Source of the DNA: Pedomonas sp051304405
GTDB taxonomy: Bacteria > Pseudomonadota > Alphaproteobacteria > Sphingomonadales > Sphingomonadaceae
Direction: 5' to 3'
Assembly (NCBI RefSeq): GCF_051304405.1
Contig: NZ_JBPPGG010000001.1
Location: forward strand, 682,001-746,000
DNA: 64,000 bases
In this document: piece after piece, positions 1 to 8,097 of the stretch
Position numbering within the stretch: position 1 is the stretch's first letter
Layout of the letters: every line of letters begins with the position of its first letter
Notes under the pieces: model-generated
What the model was told of the DNA's origin: nothing
Seen by the model: the letters and a program-made list of their open reading frames with translations, nothing else
The model's database searches: none
Translations under genes and position numbers: made by a program

Positions 1-1304
1 GCCGTTTGCTAGGCTTCGCTCTGCGCCTGTTCTGGACGTTAGCAGCCATCCAACTCGTGATCACGTTCTTTCCCATGGTGCTGCGACAGGCCGAGCTAGG
101 CGACATTGCCCATGAGCTTGTTAAGTACATCCTTGTTATCGGATTCTTCTACGAGATTCTGGCGCACTCCACCTACTGGGCGAACGCAGTAATTCAATCT
201 TTCCGTGACGCGGGTGGCGCTGCGATTGGGCAAACCGCCGCTATGCAGCCCAGTGATATTTTTGCTCTGGCGGTCGAGTTCGCCAACACCATTGGCAACG
301 TCCATACCATCAACCCGCTCGCGGCATTTTCAATCACCATAGCAAGCGCCTGCGTCTTGCTGAGTTTCGCCTTCATCGCCGCGTTCATGGCTGTGACGCT
401 GGTCGAATCCTACATCGTCATCAATGCCTCGGTGCTGCTGTTGGGATTCGGCGGATCGCAATGGACCCGCGAGTACGCCATAGCGATGCTCAAATATGCG
501 GTCGCTGTTGGCGCCAAACTCTTTGTGCTGACGCTACTGGTCGGCCTTATCGCTCAATCCGCACATGACTGGCAGGCTGCTTACAACCATACCGACAACG
601 CCTCAATGTGGACGATGGTGGGCCTCGGCTTCACCTGCGCCTATCTCGCAAAGACGATTCCTGACCTTATCCAAAGCTTGATCTCGGGTGTCTCGTTTGG
701 CGGCGGCGGCGCGCTCGGCGGCATGGCAGCAACCGCACTGAGCGTTGGTGCCGGAGTCGGGGCTGTCGCGGCGGCGGGCGGCCTCGGTGGGGCCGCTGCG
801 GCGGCAGGCGAGGCAGCGGGTGCGGGCCAAGGTGTTGGGGGATTGGCAAGCCTGATCAACAACAGCATAGCCGGCGGCGCTCCATCGCCAGCCGCTGCCA
901 CTGGTGGGGCGGATATGGACGGTATGAAAACCGTCGCATCTACGCTTTCTCCGCGCACGGGCGGCAACGCACAATCGGCAAGCAAACCAACCAATCCGCC
1001 TGCTGCTGCACCAGCACCGGCCGGTGCAGGTAAGGTGACCAAGGTGGTAGCCGGTGCGACCTCCGCTGTCGCAACAACCGCTGCCGTCGCCGGGAAACTA
1101 GCTTCCATTTCCGTGCCCGGCATGGAGGGCGCTGCGAATCTGCCTATCAGCGGACCTCCCCAAATGCCCGGCACAAGCACAGAAGGCGAAAACAACCCGC
1201 CTCCCGTTAATGGGGAAAACCTGATCCAGCCGGCCGAGCCTCGGCCCTCCCCTATGTTTGACCTTTCTTTTCAATCATCGGCGGTCAAACCGCCCAAGGA
1301 GTGA
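1..1304 (+). CDS. trbL: TrbL/VirB6-family conjugal transfer membrane protein, 5' end outside window
   Basis: Inner-membrane component of a P-type (trb) conjugative type IV secretion channel. The first visible codons already encode a hydrophobic segment, so the true start lies left of position 1. About 220 residues of polytopic membrane protein are followed by a Gly/Ala/Pro-rich cytosolic tail of about 200 residues, the usual TrbL layout. The stretch around LGFGGSQWTREYAIAMLKYA is typical of TrbL. An AAGGAG at 1296-1301 inside the 3' end serves the next gene. With the nearby integrase and rep genes it marks an integrative and conjugative element. The other trb genes would be expected beyond the left edge. 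The TrbL call is by recalled family similarity. Confidence 0.85.
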   Translation, partial: RLLGFALRLFWTLAAIQLVITFFPMVLRQAELGDIAHELVKYILVIGFFYEILAHSTYWANAVIQSFRDAGGAAIGQTAAMQPSDIFALAVEFANTIGNVHTINPLAAFSITIASACVLLSFAFIAAFMAVTLVESYIVINASVLLLGFGGSQWTREYAIAMLKYAVAVGAKLFVLTLLVGLIAQSAHDWQAAYNHTDNASMWTMVGLGFTCAYLAKTIPDLIQSLISGVSFGGGGALGGMAATALSVGAGVGAVAAAGGLGGAAAAAGEAAGAGQGVGGLASLINNSIAGGAPSPAAATGGADMDGMKTVASTLSPRTGGNAQSASKPTNPPAAAPAPAGAGKVTKVVAGATSAVATTAAVAGKLASISVPGMEGAANLPISGPPQMPGTSTEGENNPPPVNGENLIQPAEPRPSPMFDLSFQSSAVKPPKE

Positions 1305-1308
1305 TGCT

Positions 1309-1626
1309 ATGAATCTGCTCGCTGACTACCTGCAAACCATGCTGATCTTCATTGTCGTCAGCACCATGGCTGTTTTCGCGCTCTATGCTATTGGCCGCTG
1401 GGTACAGCCGCGCCTCCGCGCTCGCGGGTACGGGCCAACGCTCGATGCCCTTGCCGGCTGGCATGGCCGCATGTCGCGATCGGGTGCGCTGCATTCCCTC
1501 CATGCACTGCGCGCCATCCACAGCCTGCCTCTCTACGGTTCGCGGCATCAGCGCGAAACCATCGACATGATGATTGTCCGAATGCAGCGGGAAACCGATC
1601 CCACCCGGCGCGATACCTACAGGTGA
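1309..1626 (+). CDS. Small single-pass membrane protein downstream of trbL, unknown function
   Basis: 105 residues. The ATG at 1309 is chosen because AAGGAG lies 8 bases upstream and the gene begins 4 bases after the trbL stop; a longer in-frame start at 1258 would overlap trbL. Residues about 9-28 form one hydrophobic segment (LIFIVVSTMAVFALYAIG). The rest is short, basic and rich in Arg and His. I do not recognise the family. Tight coupling to trbL suggests a role in the same transfer apparatus, but the sequence does not show which. Confidence 0.7.
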   Translation: MNLLADYLQTMLIFIVVSTMAVFALYAIGRWVQPRLRARGYGPTLDALAGWHGRMSRSGALHSLHALRAIHSLPLYGSRHQRETIDMMIVRMQRETDPTRRDTYR

Positions 1627-1727
1627 AGGTTTGTCCCGCGTCGGATCGCGCGGGGCATCCCTCTAGAAAGCGATTTCCGGGCCGTAGAGTGATTTTGACG
1701 CTCTGACCCACCTTACCCCCTTGCCCT

Positions 1728-1979
1728 TGTCCGAAAAACGCTTCACGGCTCGCTAGGGCGCTCCTGGGCATGACCGATTACACGTACCCCCTCCCGCTTC
1801 CTTTTGGTGCCTTTTTTCGTTTGTCCGTCAAACGACCGTTTGGCGGACACCTGCGATGTGTCCGTTATCCTCGGCTCTGCGATGAGTTTCCGGACAGAAT
1901 AGAAAAACGGACAGAAAGCGGACACTCGATACGCAGGATCGAAAACGGCAAGTGACCCTGCGGCGAAAGCCGCCGCAGG
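1728..1979. promoter_or_regulatory. Iteron-like TGTCCG/CGGACA cluster, candidate replication origin (oriV)
   Basis: Fills the 368-base gap between the trbL operon and the repC stop. The hexamer TGTCCG or its complement occurs at 1728-1733, 1822-1827, 1844-1849, 1859-1864, 1891-1896, 1908-1913 and 1919-1924. Two copies form a near-perfect inverted repeat, with 13-base arms at 1822-1834 and 1837-1849 differing at one position. A 9-bp hairpin (1957-1979, arms CCTGCGGCG and CGCCGCAGG) follows. IncQ RepC proteins bind iterons in oriV and IncQ origins carry hairpin initiation sites, so an origin is the natural reading. Binding is inferred. The rest of 1627-1727 shows nothing recognisable. Confidence 0.5.
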
Positions 1980-1994
1980 TCCGCGCCTAGTGGA

Positions 1995-2963
1995 TTATCT
2001 TAGATAATCATGGATGGAATTTGCGAATAGCCCGCAAACCCGCGCCGTTGCTGGGTTTCCAGAAAATGGCCGGGTGCCGTTAACGTGGGGGTTGGGTACT
2101 GAAAACGTGGGGTGGGTGCCGTTATAGCGGCCCTTGGGGCGTCCGATTTCCCATTTGCCCTTGGCGTACTCGCTCACCATCCAGCCCACGGCAGCAAGCT
2201 CGGTCAGCGCCCTGCGGGCTGTCTGGCGACGTTTTTTGATGGTGTTGAGGTTCGTCGTTTCATCTGGCCAGACATAGCCGCAAAGCGTGTCCAAATCGAC
2301 CTGCCTCGACTTGCCGAGGTCGATCCAACCGCATAGCCGTTGATGAATCAGGCGGGCAGGGTCGGTCTGTAGTGCCCTCACTTCGGCCATGTTTATGCGA
2401 ATGTGTTGCACGTGTGGCCCGCCCATGATTGCGCGAGCAATTAGCGGGTTCAATGCAACGTACAGCTTGCCGTCTTGCTCATCGCTTGCGTATTCGGACA
2501 GTAGGCGGAAGCCCTGCCGCTTCCTTCCGATTTGAGCAATGATCGAGACTTTCCAAAGCCTTTCAATGCAATCACGTACTGGCCGGGTGTCGTCAATGTT
2601 GGCATAACCCACTTCGCGGGCGAGCGCCCGGTAGCTGCCCTTGACCACCATTGCATCCTGTTGGACAGCTTCCCACTTAGGTTCGAGGAACAGTCGGAGT
2701 TGCCGACCGGCTTCCGTTTGAGGCTCAGGCGACAGCACGAGGCCAGCAGGCCCACCCATTGCCACCAGCCCTTGCAGGATGCGCAGATCATCTACGCCAA
2801 GCGGCTCTGGGCCGCTGAACTCGATGCGCTTCCCGTCGCCGTAGTCATACACCACGTCCAGCTTGCCGCGTTTGCGCTCGCCCCGTTTCAGGCTGCGGAA
2901 CAGGCCGGGAGCTAGGCAATGCGCCGGATCGTGCCGAGCATGGGTCAGGTCATGCTTGCCCAC
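1995..2963 (-). CDS. repC: RepC-type replication initiator (IncQ/RSF1010 family)
   Basis: 322 residues. RepC of IncQ plasmids binds the iterons of oriV and opens the origin. The N-terminal half matches the recalled RSF1010 RepC closely: an RHDPAHCLAPGLFRSLKRGE block near residues 11-30, then VYDYGDGKRIEFSGPEPLG, LRLFLEPKWEAV and CIERLWKVSIIAQ. The C-terminal half holds the LCGYVWP helix region and a variable tail. It overlaps the repA 3' end by 14 bases, the repA-repC order of RSF1010. Two extra palindromes sit at its stop (1993-2009) and just downstream. On an integrating element it may drive replication of the excised circle. Confidence 0.88.
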   Translation of the reverse strand: MGKHDLTHARHDPAHCLAPGLFRSLKRGERKRGKLDVVYDYGDGKRIEFSGPEPLGVDDLRILQGLVAMGGPAGLVLSPEPQTEAGRQLRLFLEPKWEAVQQDAMVVKGSYRALAREVGYANIDDTRPVRDCIERLWKVSIIAQIGRKRQGFRLLSEYASDEQDGKLYVALNPLIARAIMGGPHVQHIRINMAEVRALQTDPARLIHQRLCGWIDLGKSRQVDLDTLCGYVWPDETTNLNTIKKRRQTARRALTELAAVGWMVSEYAKGKWEIGRPKGRYNGTHPTFSVPNPHVNGTRPFSGNPATARVCGLFANSIHDYLR

Positions 2964-3816
2964 GGCACCGCCCTTTAGCGCCGTCTTGTTTGGCGTTCAG
3001 CAATTCCACCGGCAGCAACACACCGCCCGCGTGCCGCGAATACCAGCGATCAAGCGGCGTGCTGTCGTAGTTCTGCTTGGATACGCCGAAGCGCACGAAG
3101 TATCCGCGCCGGTCGTTGCCGATTGGTTCCCGGTCATAGCTGCGATCACTGAACCGTTGGGCCTCGTCCTCGGTCATCTTGGCGACGAAACCGCACCAGC
3201 GGGCATTGTCGATCAGAGCGGACGCGCCTCGCGCTGCCTGCTGCTGGTCTGTCTGGCAATCTCGGGCGCTGCCCTTGCTGACGTGGTGTAAAAAAAGAAT
3301 GGCTGCGCCGGTGCCAACGGCGATCTTTTCCAACTGGCCGATCAGGCGCGCCATGTCTCCGTTGCTGTTCTCATCACAGTTGTGAATGCGGCTCAAGGTG
3401 TCCAACACGATTAGCCGCGCCCCGGCGTAGTCGCTGATCAAGCGTCGCAATTGCCTGTCGTCCATCACGTTCTTGCCTTGGCCCATGATGGGCTCAAGGG
3501 TCAGGTTTTCCGCGATGGCTTCGCGGGCCGCCTGGTCGAGATGCTGACCCATGGCGTGAACGCGCCGAATAAGGGCGGGCTCGGGATCTTCGCCGGCCAG
3601 ATAGACCACGCGCCCCGTGTGCGCGGGAGCGAGGCCGACAAGGTCACCACCAGTAACGCTGCACGCGATGGACATTGCGGCTTCCAGCGCCCAAAAGCTC
3701 TTGCCTGTGGCTCCGGGGGCAATCAGCGCCCCAACCGTTCCCACGAGAAAGCCGGGCCATATGAAGTCCAGTGTGGGCGGTTCGTTCTCGAACGCAGCCC
3801 GCAAGTCAATCGCCAC
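2950..3816 (-). CDS. repA: RepA-type hexameric replicative helicase (IncQ/RSF1010 family)
   Basis: 288 residues, close to the RSF1010 RepA length. RepA is a RecA-fold, DnaB-like 5'-3' helicase that unwinds the plasmid origin. Visible motifs are Walker A GATGKS at residues 35-40, Walker B LIVLDT at 135-140, and the LFLHHVSKGSA and QQQAARGASALIDNARW blocks shared with RSF1010 RepA, ending in the VRFGVSKQNY segment. Translation starts at GTG (3814-3816), only 3 bases after the stop of the upstream HTH gene, so the two are almost certainly cotranscribed. No IncQ primase gene (repB) is seen in this window. Confidence 0.88.
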   Translation of the reverse strand: MAIDLRAAFENEPPTLDFIWPGFLVGTVGALIAPGATGKSFWALEAAMSIACSVTGGDLVGLAPAHTGRVVYLAGEDPEPALIRRVHAMGQHLDQAAREAIAENLTLEPIMGQGKNVMDDRQLRRLISDYAGARLIVLDTLSRIHNCDENSNGDMARLIGQLEKIAVGTGAAILFLHHVSKGSARDCQTDQQQAARGASALIDNARWCGFVAKMTEDEAQRFSDRSYDREPIGNDRRGYFVRFGVSKQNYDSTPLDRWYSRHAGGVLLPVELLNAKQDGAKGRCRGQA

Positions 3817-3819
3817 GAC

Positions 3820-4077
3820 TTAAGCCCCCATTCCGGGGCGCGGGGCTTGGATGCCGGATGCCTTTCGGGCCTCAATCCATTCCTCGATTTCGGCCAAATC
3901 CCACGCGACGTTTCGGGTGGTGAGCGCGATACGGCGGGGAAATTCTCCCCTTTGCTCCATGTTGAAGATGGTGCGCTCACATAGCGGAATCATCGCATGG
4001 AGCTTCCTGCGGTTGATAAGGACTCTTCCCCTTTCTCTCGATTCCTTTTCCAAACCGAATACCTCGTTCTTGATCAT
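3820..4077 (-). CDS. AlpA-family small DNA-binding regulator
   Basis: 85 residues. A MerR/AlpA-like helix-turn-helix spans about residues 24-70 (RRKLHAMIPLCERTIFNMEQ, then GEFPRRI, then AWDLAEIEEWIEAR), the signature of AlpA/phage-type regulators that activate integrase or control excision. It is first in the alpA-repA-repC operon and occupies the place that the unrelated repressor gene repF holds in RSF1010. It therefore probably controls replication and possibly excision. Dyads upstream at 4174-4186 and 4251-4279 are candidate targets, by inference only. Confidence 0.75.
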   Translation of the reverse strand: MIKNEVFGLEKESRERGRVLINRRKLHAMIPLCERTIFNMEQRGEFPRRIALTTRNVAWDLAEIEEWIEARKASGIQAPRPGMGA

Positions 4078-4344
4078 CCCGAGGCTTAATTATTGCTACA
4101 AAATGCCGTGGGTTGCCAGTCCTTGCGACAAATTTTCTCAAGTAAAATCAATGACTTATGCCCGCAAACCTACCGTTTGACGGACAGCTTTAACAACGCA
4201 AATTGTTGTATTAATTGAGTTTCTACTAGGTACGTATCGCCCAATTCTTGTGTCCGGATACTTATACGTTTTCCGGACAAAAGAGTTCACCGAAGTAAGC
4301 CGTCAGGGCGCCTTCGGTGCGCATCTCGCATCACGAACTCGGAA
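4078..4344 (-). promoter_or_regulatory. AT-rich control region upstream of the alpA-repA-repC operon
   Basis: 267 bases between the integrase stop and the alpA start. It holds CGTTTGACGGACA at 4174-4186, the same 13-mer found reversed at 1822-1834. It also has an 8-bp inverted repeat (TGTCCGGA 4251-4258, TCCGGACA 4272-4279, 13-base spacer). Sharing this motif with the presumed origin suggests that one protein acts at both places. A weak hairpin with ACCGAAG and CTTCGGT arms at 4289-4318 follows the integrase-proximal end. No clear -35/-10 pair can be assigned. Confidence 0.45.
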
Positions 4345-5559
4345 TCAACCTTTTGGTCGGGGCCGCTTGAGCGTCCATTCGTCGATCATGTCAGCCCAGT
4401 CTTGGAGCATCGCGGCGCGTTGCTCACGGTATTCAGCCTTGTTGTAGACGGCTCTGACGCCCCGCTGTTCATGCGCGAGGCATTTCTCGATCCAATCGGT
4501 GTTGTAGCCTGCTTCGTGCAACAGCGTGCTGGCCGTTCGCCTTAAGTCGTGAGGCCCAAACTTGGCGAGGGGCTTACCCTCCTTCTGGGCCAGCCGATAC
4601 GTCAACGTCAGCACTTGGTTGAGCGTGGCGCTGCTCATGGGCAGGTCCGAGTCATACCGCGACGGCAGCACATAGTCCGATCCGCCTGCGAAGGTTTTCA
4701 GGGCAATGAAGATGTCGAGCGCCTGCCTCGACAGAAACACCAGATGCGGATTGCGCCGCTTCATCCGTTCCTTCGGAATCGTCCAAAGCGCCTCGCTGAA
4801 ATTGATCTCGCTCCACGTCGCCTTGGTCAGTTCGCTCTTGCGCACCATCGTGAGCAACAGCAGCTTCACGGCGGCGCGGATCGACGGGGAGGTGCCGACG
4901 CGCTCCAGATATTGGTACATGAGGCCGATCTCTTCCGGCGTCAGGGCGCGGTCACGCGGAGCGAACTTTGCGATGCTGGCCGGACGGACCAGCTCGGCGG
5001 GATTCTCGACTTTCTGGCCGCGCTCGATGGCCCAACGATAGACCTGCAACACCACCTCGCGGGCATGGACCGCCGTTGCTGGTGCGCCCCGTTCCACGAT
5101 GGCGTCAGTCAACGCCCGCAAATCCTCGTGTGTGATCTCGACCAGTTTCTGATTGCCGAATTTCGGCTTCAATTCGCGCTCGAACACAGAACGGCGCATG
5201 TCACGAGTGGAATCGGCCATCTGGTAGCCGCGCAGCCATTTTTCCGCCCAAGCCCCGAACGTCTCTGCATCCTTAATGCGAGCCTTTTCCCGCGCCTTCT
5301 CCTTCGCGGGCGACTTCCCGGCCGCGATCATCTTCTTGGCCTCGCACAGCCGCTCGCGGGCTTCCGCAAGGGTGATGCCGCCGACGCCATACCGACCGAA
5401 GGTGATGGTCTCCTGCCTGCCGTGGATCGCGTAGTTGTAGCGGAACGAGATTGTCCCGGCAGGTGTGACGGCGACGTAGAGGCCGTCACGGTCGTTCACC
5501 TTGTACAGCTTGTCCTTTGGCTTGAGGTTTCGCAGCTTGGTATCGGTCAGCATGGGCAC
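4345..5559 (-). CDS. P4-type tyrosine site-specific integrase (DUF4102 N-terminus)
   Basis: 404 residues, the usual length of P4-like integrases. The N-terminal DUF4102 arm-binding domain covers about residues 1-90 (LTDTKLRNLKPKDKLYKVND.., DGLYV). A core-binding domain covers about 100-190, and the catalytic domain carries Arg240, His337-x-x-Arg340, His363 and Tyr372. The start is GTG at 5559 or ATG at 5553; spacing decides neither. The gene lies between the rep region and the guaA 3' end, as expected of an integrase next to its attachment site. All catalytic residues are intact, so the enzyme looks functional. Confidence 0.93.
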   Translation of the reverse strand: MPMLTDTKLRNLKPKDKLYKVNDRDGLYVAVTPAGTISFRYNYAIHGRQETITFGRYGVGGITLAEARERLCEAKKMIAAGKSPAKEKAREKARIKDAETFGAWAEKWLRGYQMADSTRDMRRSVFERELKPKFGNQKLVEITHEDLRALTDAIVERGAPATAVHAREVVLQVYRWAIERGQKVENPAELVRPASIAKFAPRDRALTPEEIGLMYQYLERVGTSPSIRAAVKLLLLTMVRKSELTKATWSEINFSEALWTIPKERMKRRNPHLVFLSRQALDIFIALKTFAGGSDYVLPSRYDSDLPMSSATLNQVLTLTYRLAQKEGKPLAKFGPHDLRRTASTLLHEAGYNTDWIEKCLAHEQRGVRAVYNKAEYREQRAAMLQDWADMIDEWTLKRPRPKG

Positions 5560-5753
5560 TTGCAGTTCTTCACTTCAGTACCATGCTGGGAAACGCTGCG
5601 TTGACCGTCAACAATTCCTTTAGTATCAACGTTCTGCGTAATTTTCATACCATGATCTGCTCATTCGTAGCGTCATGGTATCAGGCACCAAACATGGCAT
5701 CGGTGGTACTCGATGCCATCGACTATGCCATGAAAAACTGCTGCTTGGCGACA

Positions 5754-5875
5754 CAAAAATATGCCGGACAGTGCCAGACACGAAGCAAAAAAAGCCCGCA
5801 TTTCTGCGGGCTTGCGTGTGCTTTGGTGCTAGATCGTGCCAGTCCATGCCGGACGTGGAATCATTCCCACTCGAT
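5754..5875. other. Probable attachment-site (att) junction of the integrative element with guaA
   Basis: guaA 3' ends are a known integration target of genomic islands, and the integrase abuts this one. Between integrase and guaA lie candidate arm sites: direct repeats ATGCCGGAC at 5761-5769 and 5846-5854, and GTGCCAG at 5771-5777 and 5837-5843. The guaA stop lies inside a small palindrome GGAATCATTCC (5857-5867). The crossover is probably within the last guaA codons, and the matching copy should lie beyond the left edge of the window, so it cannot be confirmed here. Confidence 0.45.
5786..5813 (-). terminator. Rho-independent terminator after guaA
   Basis: A 9-bp stem with AAGCCCGCA and TGCGGGCTT arms (5792-5800, 5805-5813) and a 4-base loop is followed on the minus strand by seven T. 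It lies 48 bases past the guaA stop, on the island side of the presumed junction, so the element may supply guaA with a new terminator. Confidence 0.85.
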
Positions 5876-7423
5876 GGTGCCGGGCGGCTTGGAGGTGTAG
5901 TCGTAGACCACGCGGTTGATGCCCTTCACCTCGTTGACGATGCGGGTCGCCACGCGGGCGAGGAAGGCAGCGTCGAACGGGTAGATGTCGGCGGTCATGC
6001 CGTCAGTGGAGGTCACGGCGCGCAGGGCGCACACATGATCGTAGGTGCGGCTGTCGCCCATCACGCCCACGGTCTTGACCGGCAGCAGCACGGCAAAGGC
6101 CTGCCAGATGGCGTCATACAGCCCCGCCTTGCGGATTTCCTCGAGATAAATGGCATCCGCCCGGCGGAGAATGTCGCACTTCTCCTTGGTCACCTCGCCC
6201 GGAATGCGGATGGCAAGGCCCGGCCCCGGGAACGGATGGCGGCCCACGAACTGCTCGGGCAGGCCCAGCTCCCGGCCCAGCGCGCGCACCTCGTCCTTGA
6301 ACAGCTCGCGCAACGGCTCCACCAGCTTCAGCTTCATGAAGTCCGGCAGGCCGCCCACATTGTGGTGCGACTTGATGGTCACCGACGGGCCGCCCGTGAA
6401 GGAGACGCTCTCGATCACATCCGGGTAGAGCGTGCCCTGCGCCAGGAACTCGGCACCCTCGATCTTCTTCGCCTCGGCGTCGAACACGTCGATGAACGCC
6501 TTGCCGATGAACTTGCGCTTGGCCTCGGGGTCGGTGACGCCGGCCAGGCCGCCGAGGAACATCTCCTCCGCGTTCACATGAACCAGCGGGATGTTGTAGT
6601 GCTCGCGGAACAGGCTCACCACCTGCTCGGCCTCACCCGCGCGCATCAGGCCGTGGTCCACGAACACGCAGGTCAGCTGGTCGCCGATGGCCTCGTGGAT
6701 CAGCACCGCCGCCACCGCCGAGTCGACACCGCCCGACAGGCCGCAGATCACCTTGCCGCTGCCCACCTGCGCGCGGATCTCCGCCTTCTTGGTCTCGCGG
6801 AAGGAGGCCATGGTCCAGGTGCCCTCGCACCCGGCGATGTGCCGCACGAAGTTGGCGATCAGCTTCGCGCCGTCCGGCGTGTGCGCCACCTCGGGGTGGA
6901 ACTGCACCGCGTAGATGCGCTTCTCGTCGTTGGCGATGGCCGCGAACGGCGCGCCCTCGGTGACGGCCACGGTGCGGAAGCCCTCCGGCAGGCTGTCCAC
7001 ACGGTCGCCGTGGGACATCCAAACCTGATGCTTCTCGCCCTTCTTCCACAGGCCGTTGAAGAGCTGGCAGTCATCCACGATCTCGATGAACGCCCGGCCG
7101 AACTCGCGGTGGTCGGACGGGGTGACCGAGCCGCCCAGCTGGGCGCAGATGGTCTGCTCGCCATAGCAGATGCCCATGATCGGCAGGCCGCTGGCGAACA
7201 CCGCATCCGGCGCGCGGGGGGTGGACACTTCCGTCACCGACGCCGGACCGCCGGAGAGGATGACGCCCTTCGGCTTCAGGCGGGCCAGCGCGGCCTCGCC
7301 CTGATGGAAGGGAACGACTTCGGAATAGACCCCGGCCTCGCGCACGCGCCGCGCAATCAGCTGCGTCACCTGGCTGCCGAAATCGAGGATCAGAATGGAT
7401 TCGTTGGGCTGCATGACGGGCAT
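5861..7423 (-). CDS. guaA: GMP synthase (glutamine-hydrolysing)
   Basis: 520 residues. Converts XMP to GMP using ATP and glutamine. The N-terminal class I glutamine amidotransferase domain carries Cys86 in GICYGEQ and His176/Glu178 in FHPEV. The ATP pyrophosphatase domain has the PP-loop SGGVDS at 230-235, and the C-terminal dimerisation domain ends in the conserved TIEWE. The nucleophile motif reads CYGEQ where CYGMQ is more common. The protein is complete, so island insertion at its 3' end has preserved the reading frame. A start four codons in (ATG at 7414) is also possible. Confidence 0.97.
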   Translation of the reverse strand: MPVMQPNESILILDFGSQVTQLIARRVREAGVYSEVVPFHQGEAALARLKPKGVILSGGPASVTEVSTPRAPDAVFASGLPIMGICYGEQTICAQLGGSVTPSDHREFGRAFIEIVDDCQLFNGLWKKGEKHQVWMSHGDRVDSLPEGFRTVAVTEGAPFAAIANDEKRIYAVQFHPEVAHTPDGAKLIANFVRHIAGCEGTWTMASFRETKKAEIRAQVGSGKVICGLSGGVDSAVAAVLIHEAIGDQLTCVFVDHGLMRAGEAEQVVSLFREHYNIPLVHVNAEEMFLGGLAGVTDPEAKRKFIGKAFIDVFDAEAKKIEGAEFLAQGTLYPDVIESVSFTGGPSVTIKSHHNVGGLPDFMKLKLVEPLRELFKDEVRALGRELGLPEQFVGRHPFPGPGLAIRIPGEVTKEKCDILRRADAIYLEEIRKAGLYDAIWQAFAVLLPVKTVGVMGDSRTYDHVCALRAVTSTDGMTADIYPFDAAFLARVATRIVNEVKGINRVVYDYTSKPPGTIEWE

Positions 7424-7550
7424 TTAGCGGCGCACGGCCCCCAAGTCCAGTGCGCCCGCACGCATGGCTGATGCTACGGCGGTGAAAGGGTCTCCTTGCG
7501 GGATGGTCGCGGACCCTTCAAGCCCCTGTCTCCCGTGCCCACCGGAAACA

Positions 7551-7595
7551 CGGCCCGTTGAAACGAAGGGGAGCGCGAGGGTCCAAGACCCTCGC
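7551..7595 (+). repeat. Dispersed hairpin repeat, locus A (right-end copy)
   Basis: A right-type end (CGGCCCGTTGAAACGAAGG then GGAG) runs into a perfect 9-bp hairpin, arms GCGAGGGTC and GACCCTCGC with loop CAA (7575-7595). A possible decayed left hairpin (AAGGGTC..GACCCTT) lies near 7487-7519. It sits 11 bases past the stop of the minus-strand thioesterase gene, so it may also end transcription. Confidence 0.7.
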
Positions 7596-7606
7596 ATAAA
7601 ACCCCG

Positions 7607-8065
7607 TCATGCCCCGGAGACCACCAGCCCTTCCAGAAACGCCCGCATGTCGGCGGGCAGCGGCACCGGGCGGCGCGTCTGCCGGTCCACGTAGACGTGG
7701 ACGAAGTGCCCGAAGGCGGCGGCGGCGTCCTCCTGCCCGGCGAACAGGCCGATCTCGTAGCGCACACTGGAGTTGCCGAGGCGGCCGACGCGCAGGCCTG
7801 CCGTCACCGGCTCGGGGAAGGCGAGCGGGCGGACATAGCGGCACTGGCTCTCGACCACGAGGCCGATGACCGGCCCGGCGTGGATATCCAGCCCCCCGGC
7901 CTCGATGAGGGCGGCGTTCACGGCCGTATCGAAGAAGGAATAGTAGACCACGTTGTTGACGTGGCCGTAGATGTCGTTGTCCATCCAGCGGGTGGTGATG
8001 GACCGGTGGTGCGGGAACGCCTCCCGGCGCACGGGCGCCCGGTCGGTCGGCTGCGGCTCCGCCAT
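7607..8065 (-). CDS. Hotdog-fold acyl-CoA thioesterase (4HBT/YbgC-like)
   Basis: 152 residues from ATG 8065. This start has a strong purine-rich ribosome site (GAGGAGAGGGG) just upstream. A longer GTG start at 8101 would overlap the dehydrogenase stop by 4 bases and cannot be excluded. The RWMDNDIYGHVNN block holds the family's active-site Asp (about residue 31) and the HVNN turn. Members hydrolyse acyl-CoA thioesters in the cytoplasm; the substrate cannot be read from sequence. The tight spacing to the upstream alcohol dehydrogenase suggests a shared transcript. Confidence 0.82.
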   Translation of the reverse strand: MAEPQPTDRAPVRREAFPHHRSITTRWMDNDIYGHVNNVVYYSFFDTAVNAALIEAGGLDIHAGPVIGLVVESQCRYVRPLAFPEPVTAGLRVGRLGNSSVRYEIGLFAGQEDAAAAFGHFVHVYVDRQTRRPVPLPADMRAFLEGLVVSGA

Positions 8066-8097
8066 GCCTGGTTTCCCCTCTCCTCTCACAAGCCCCT

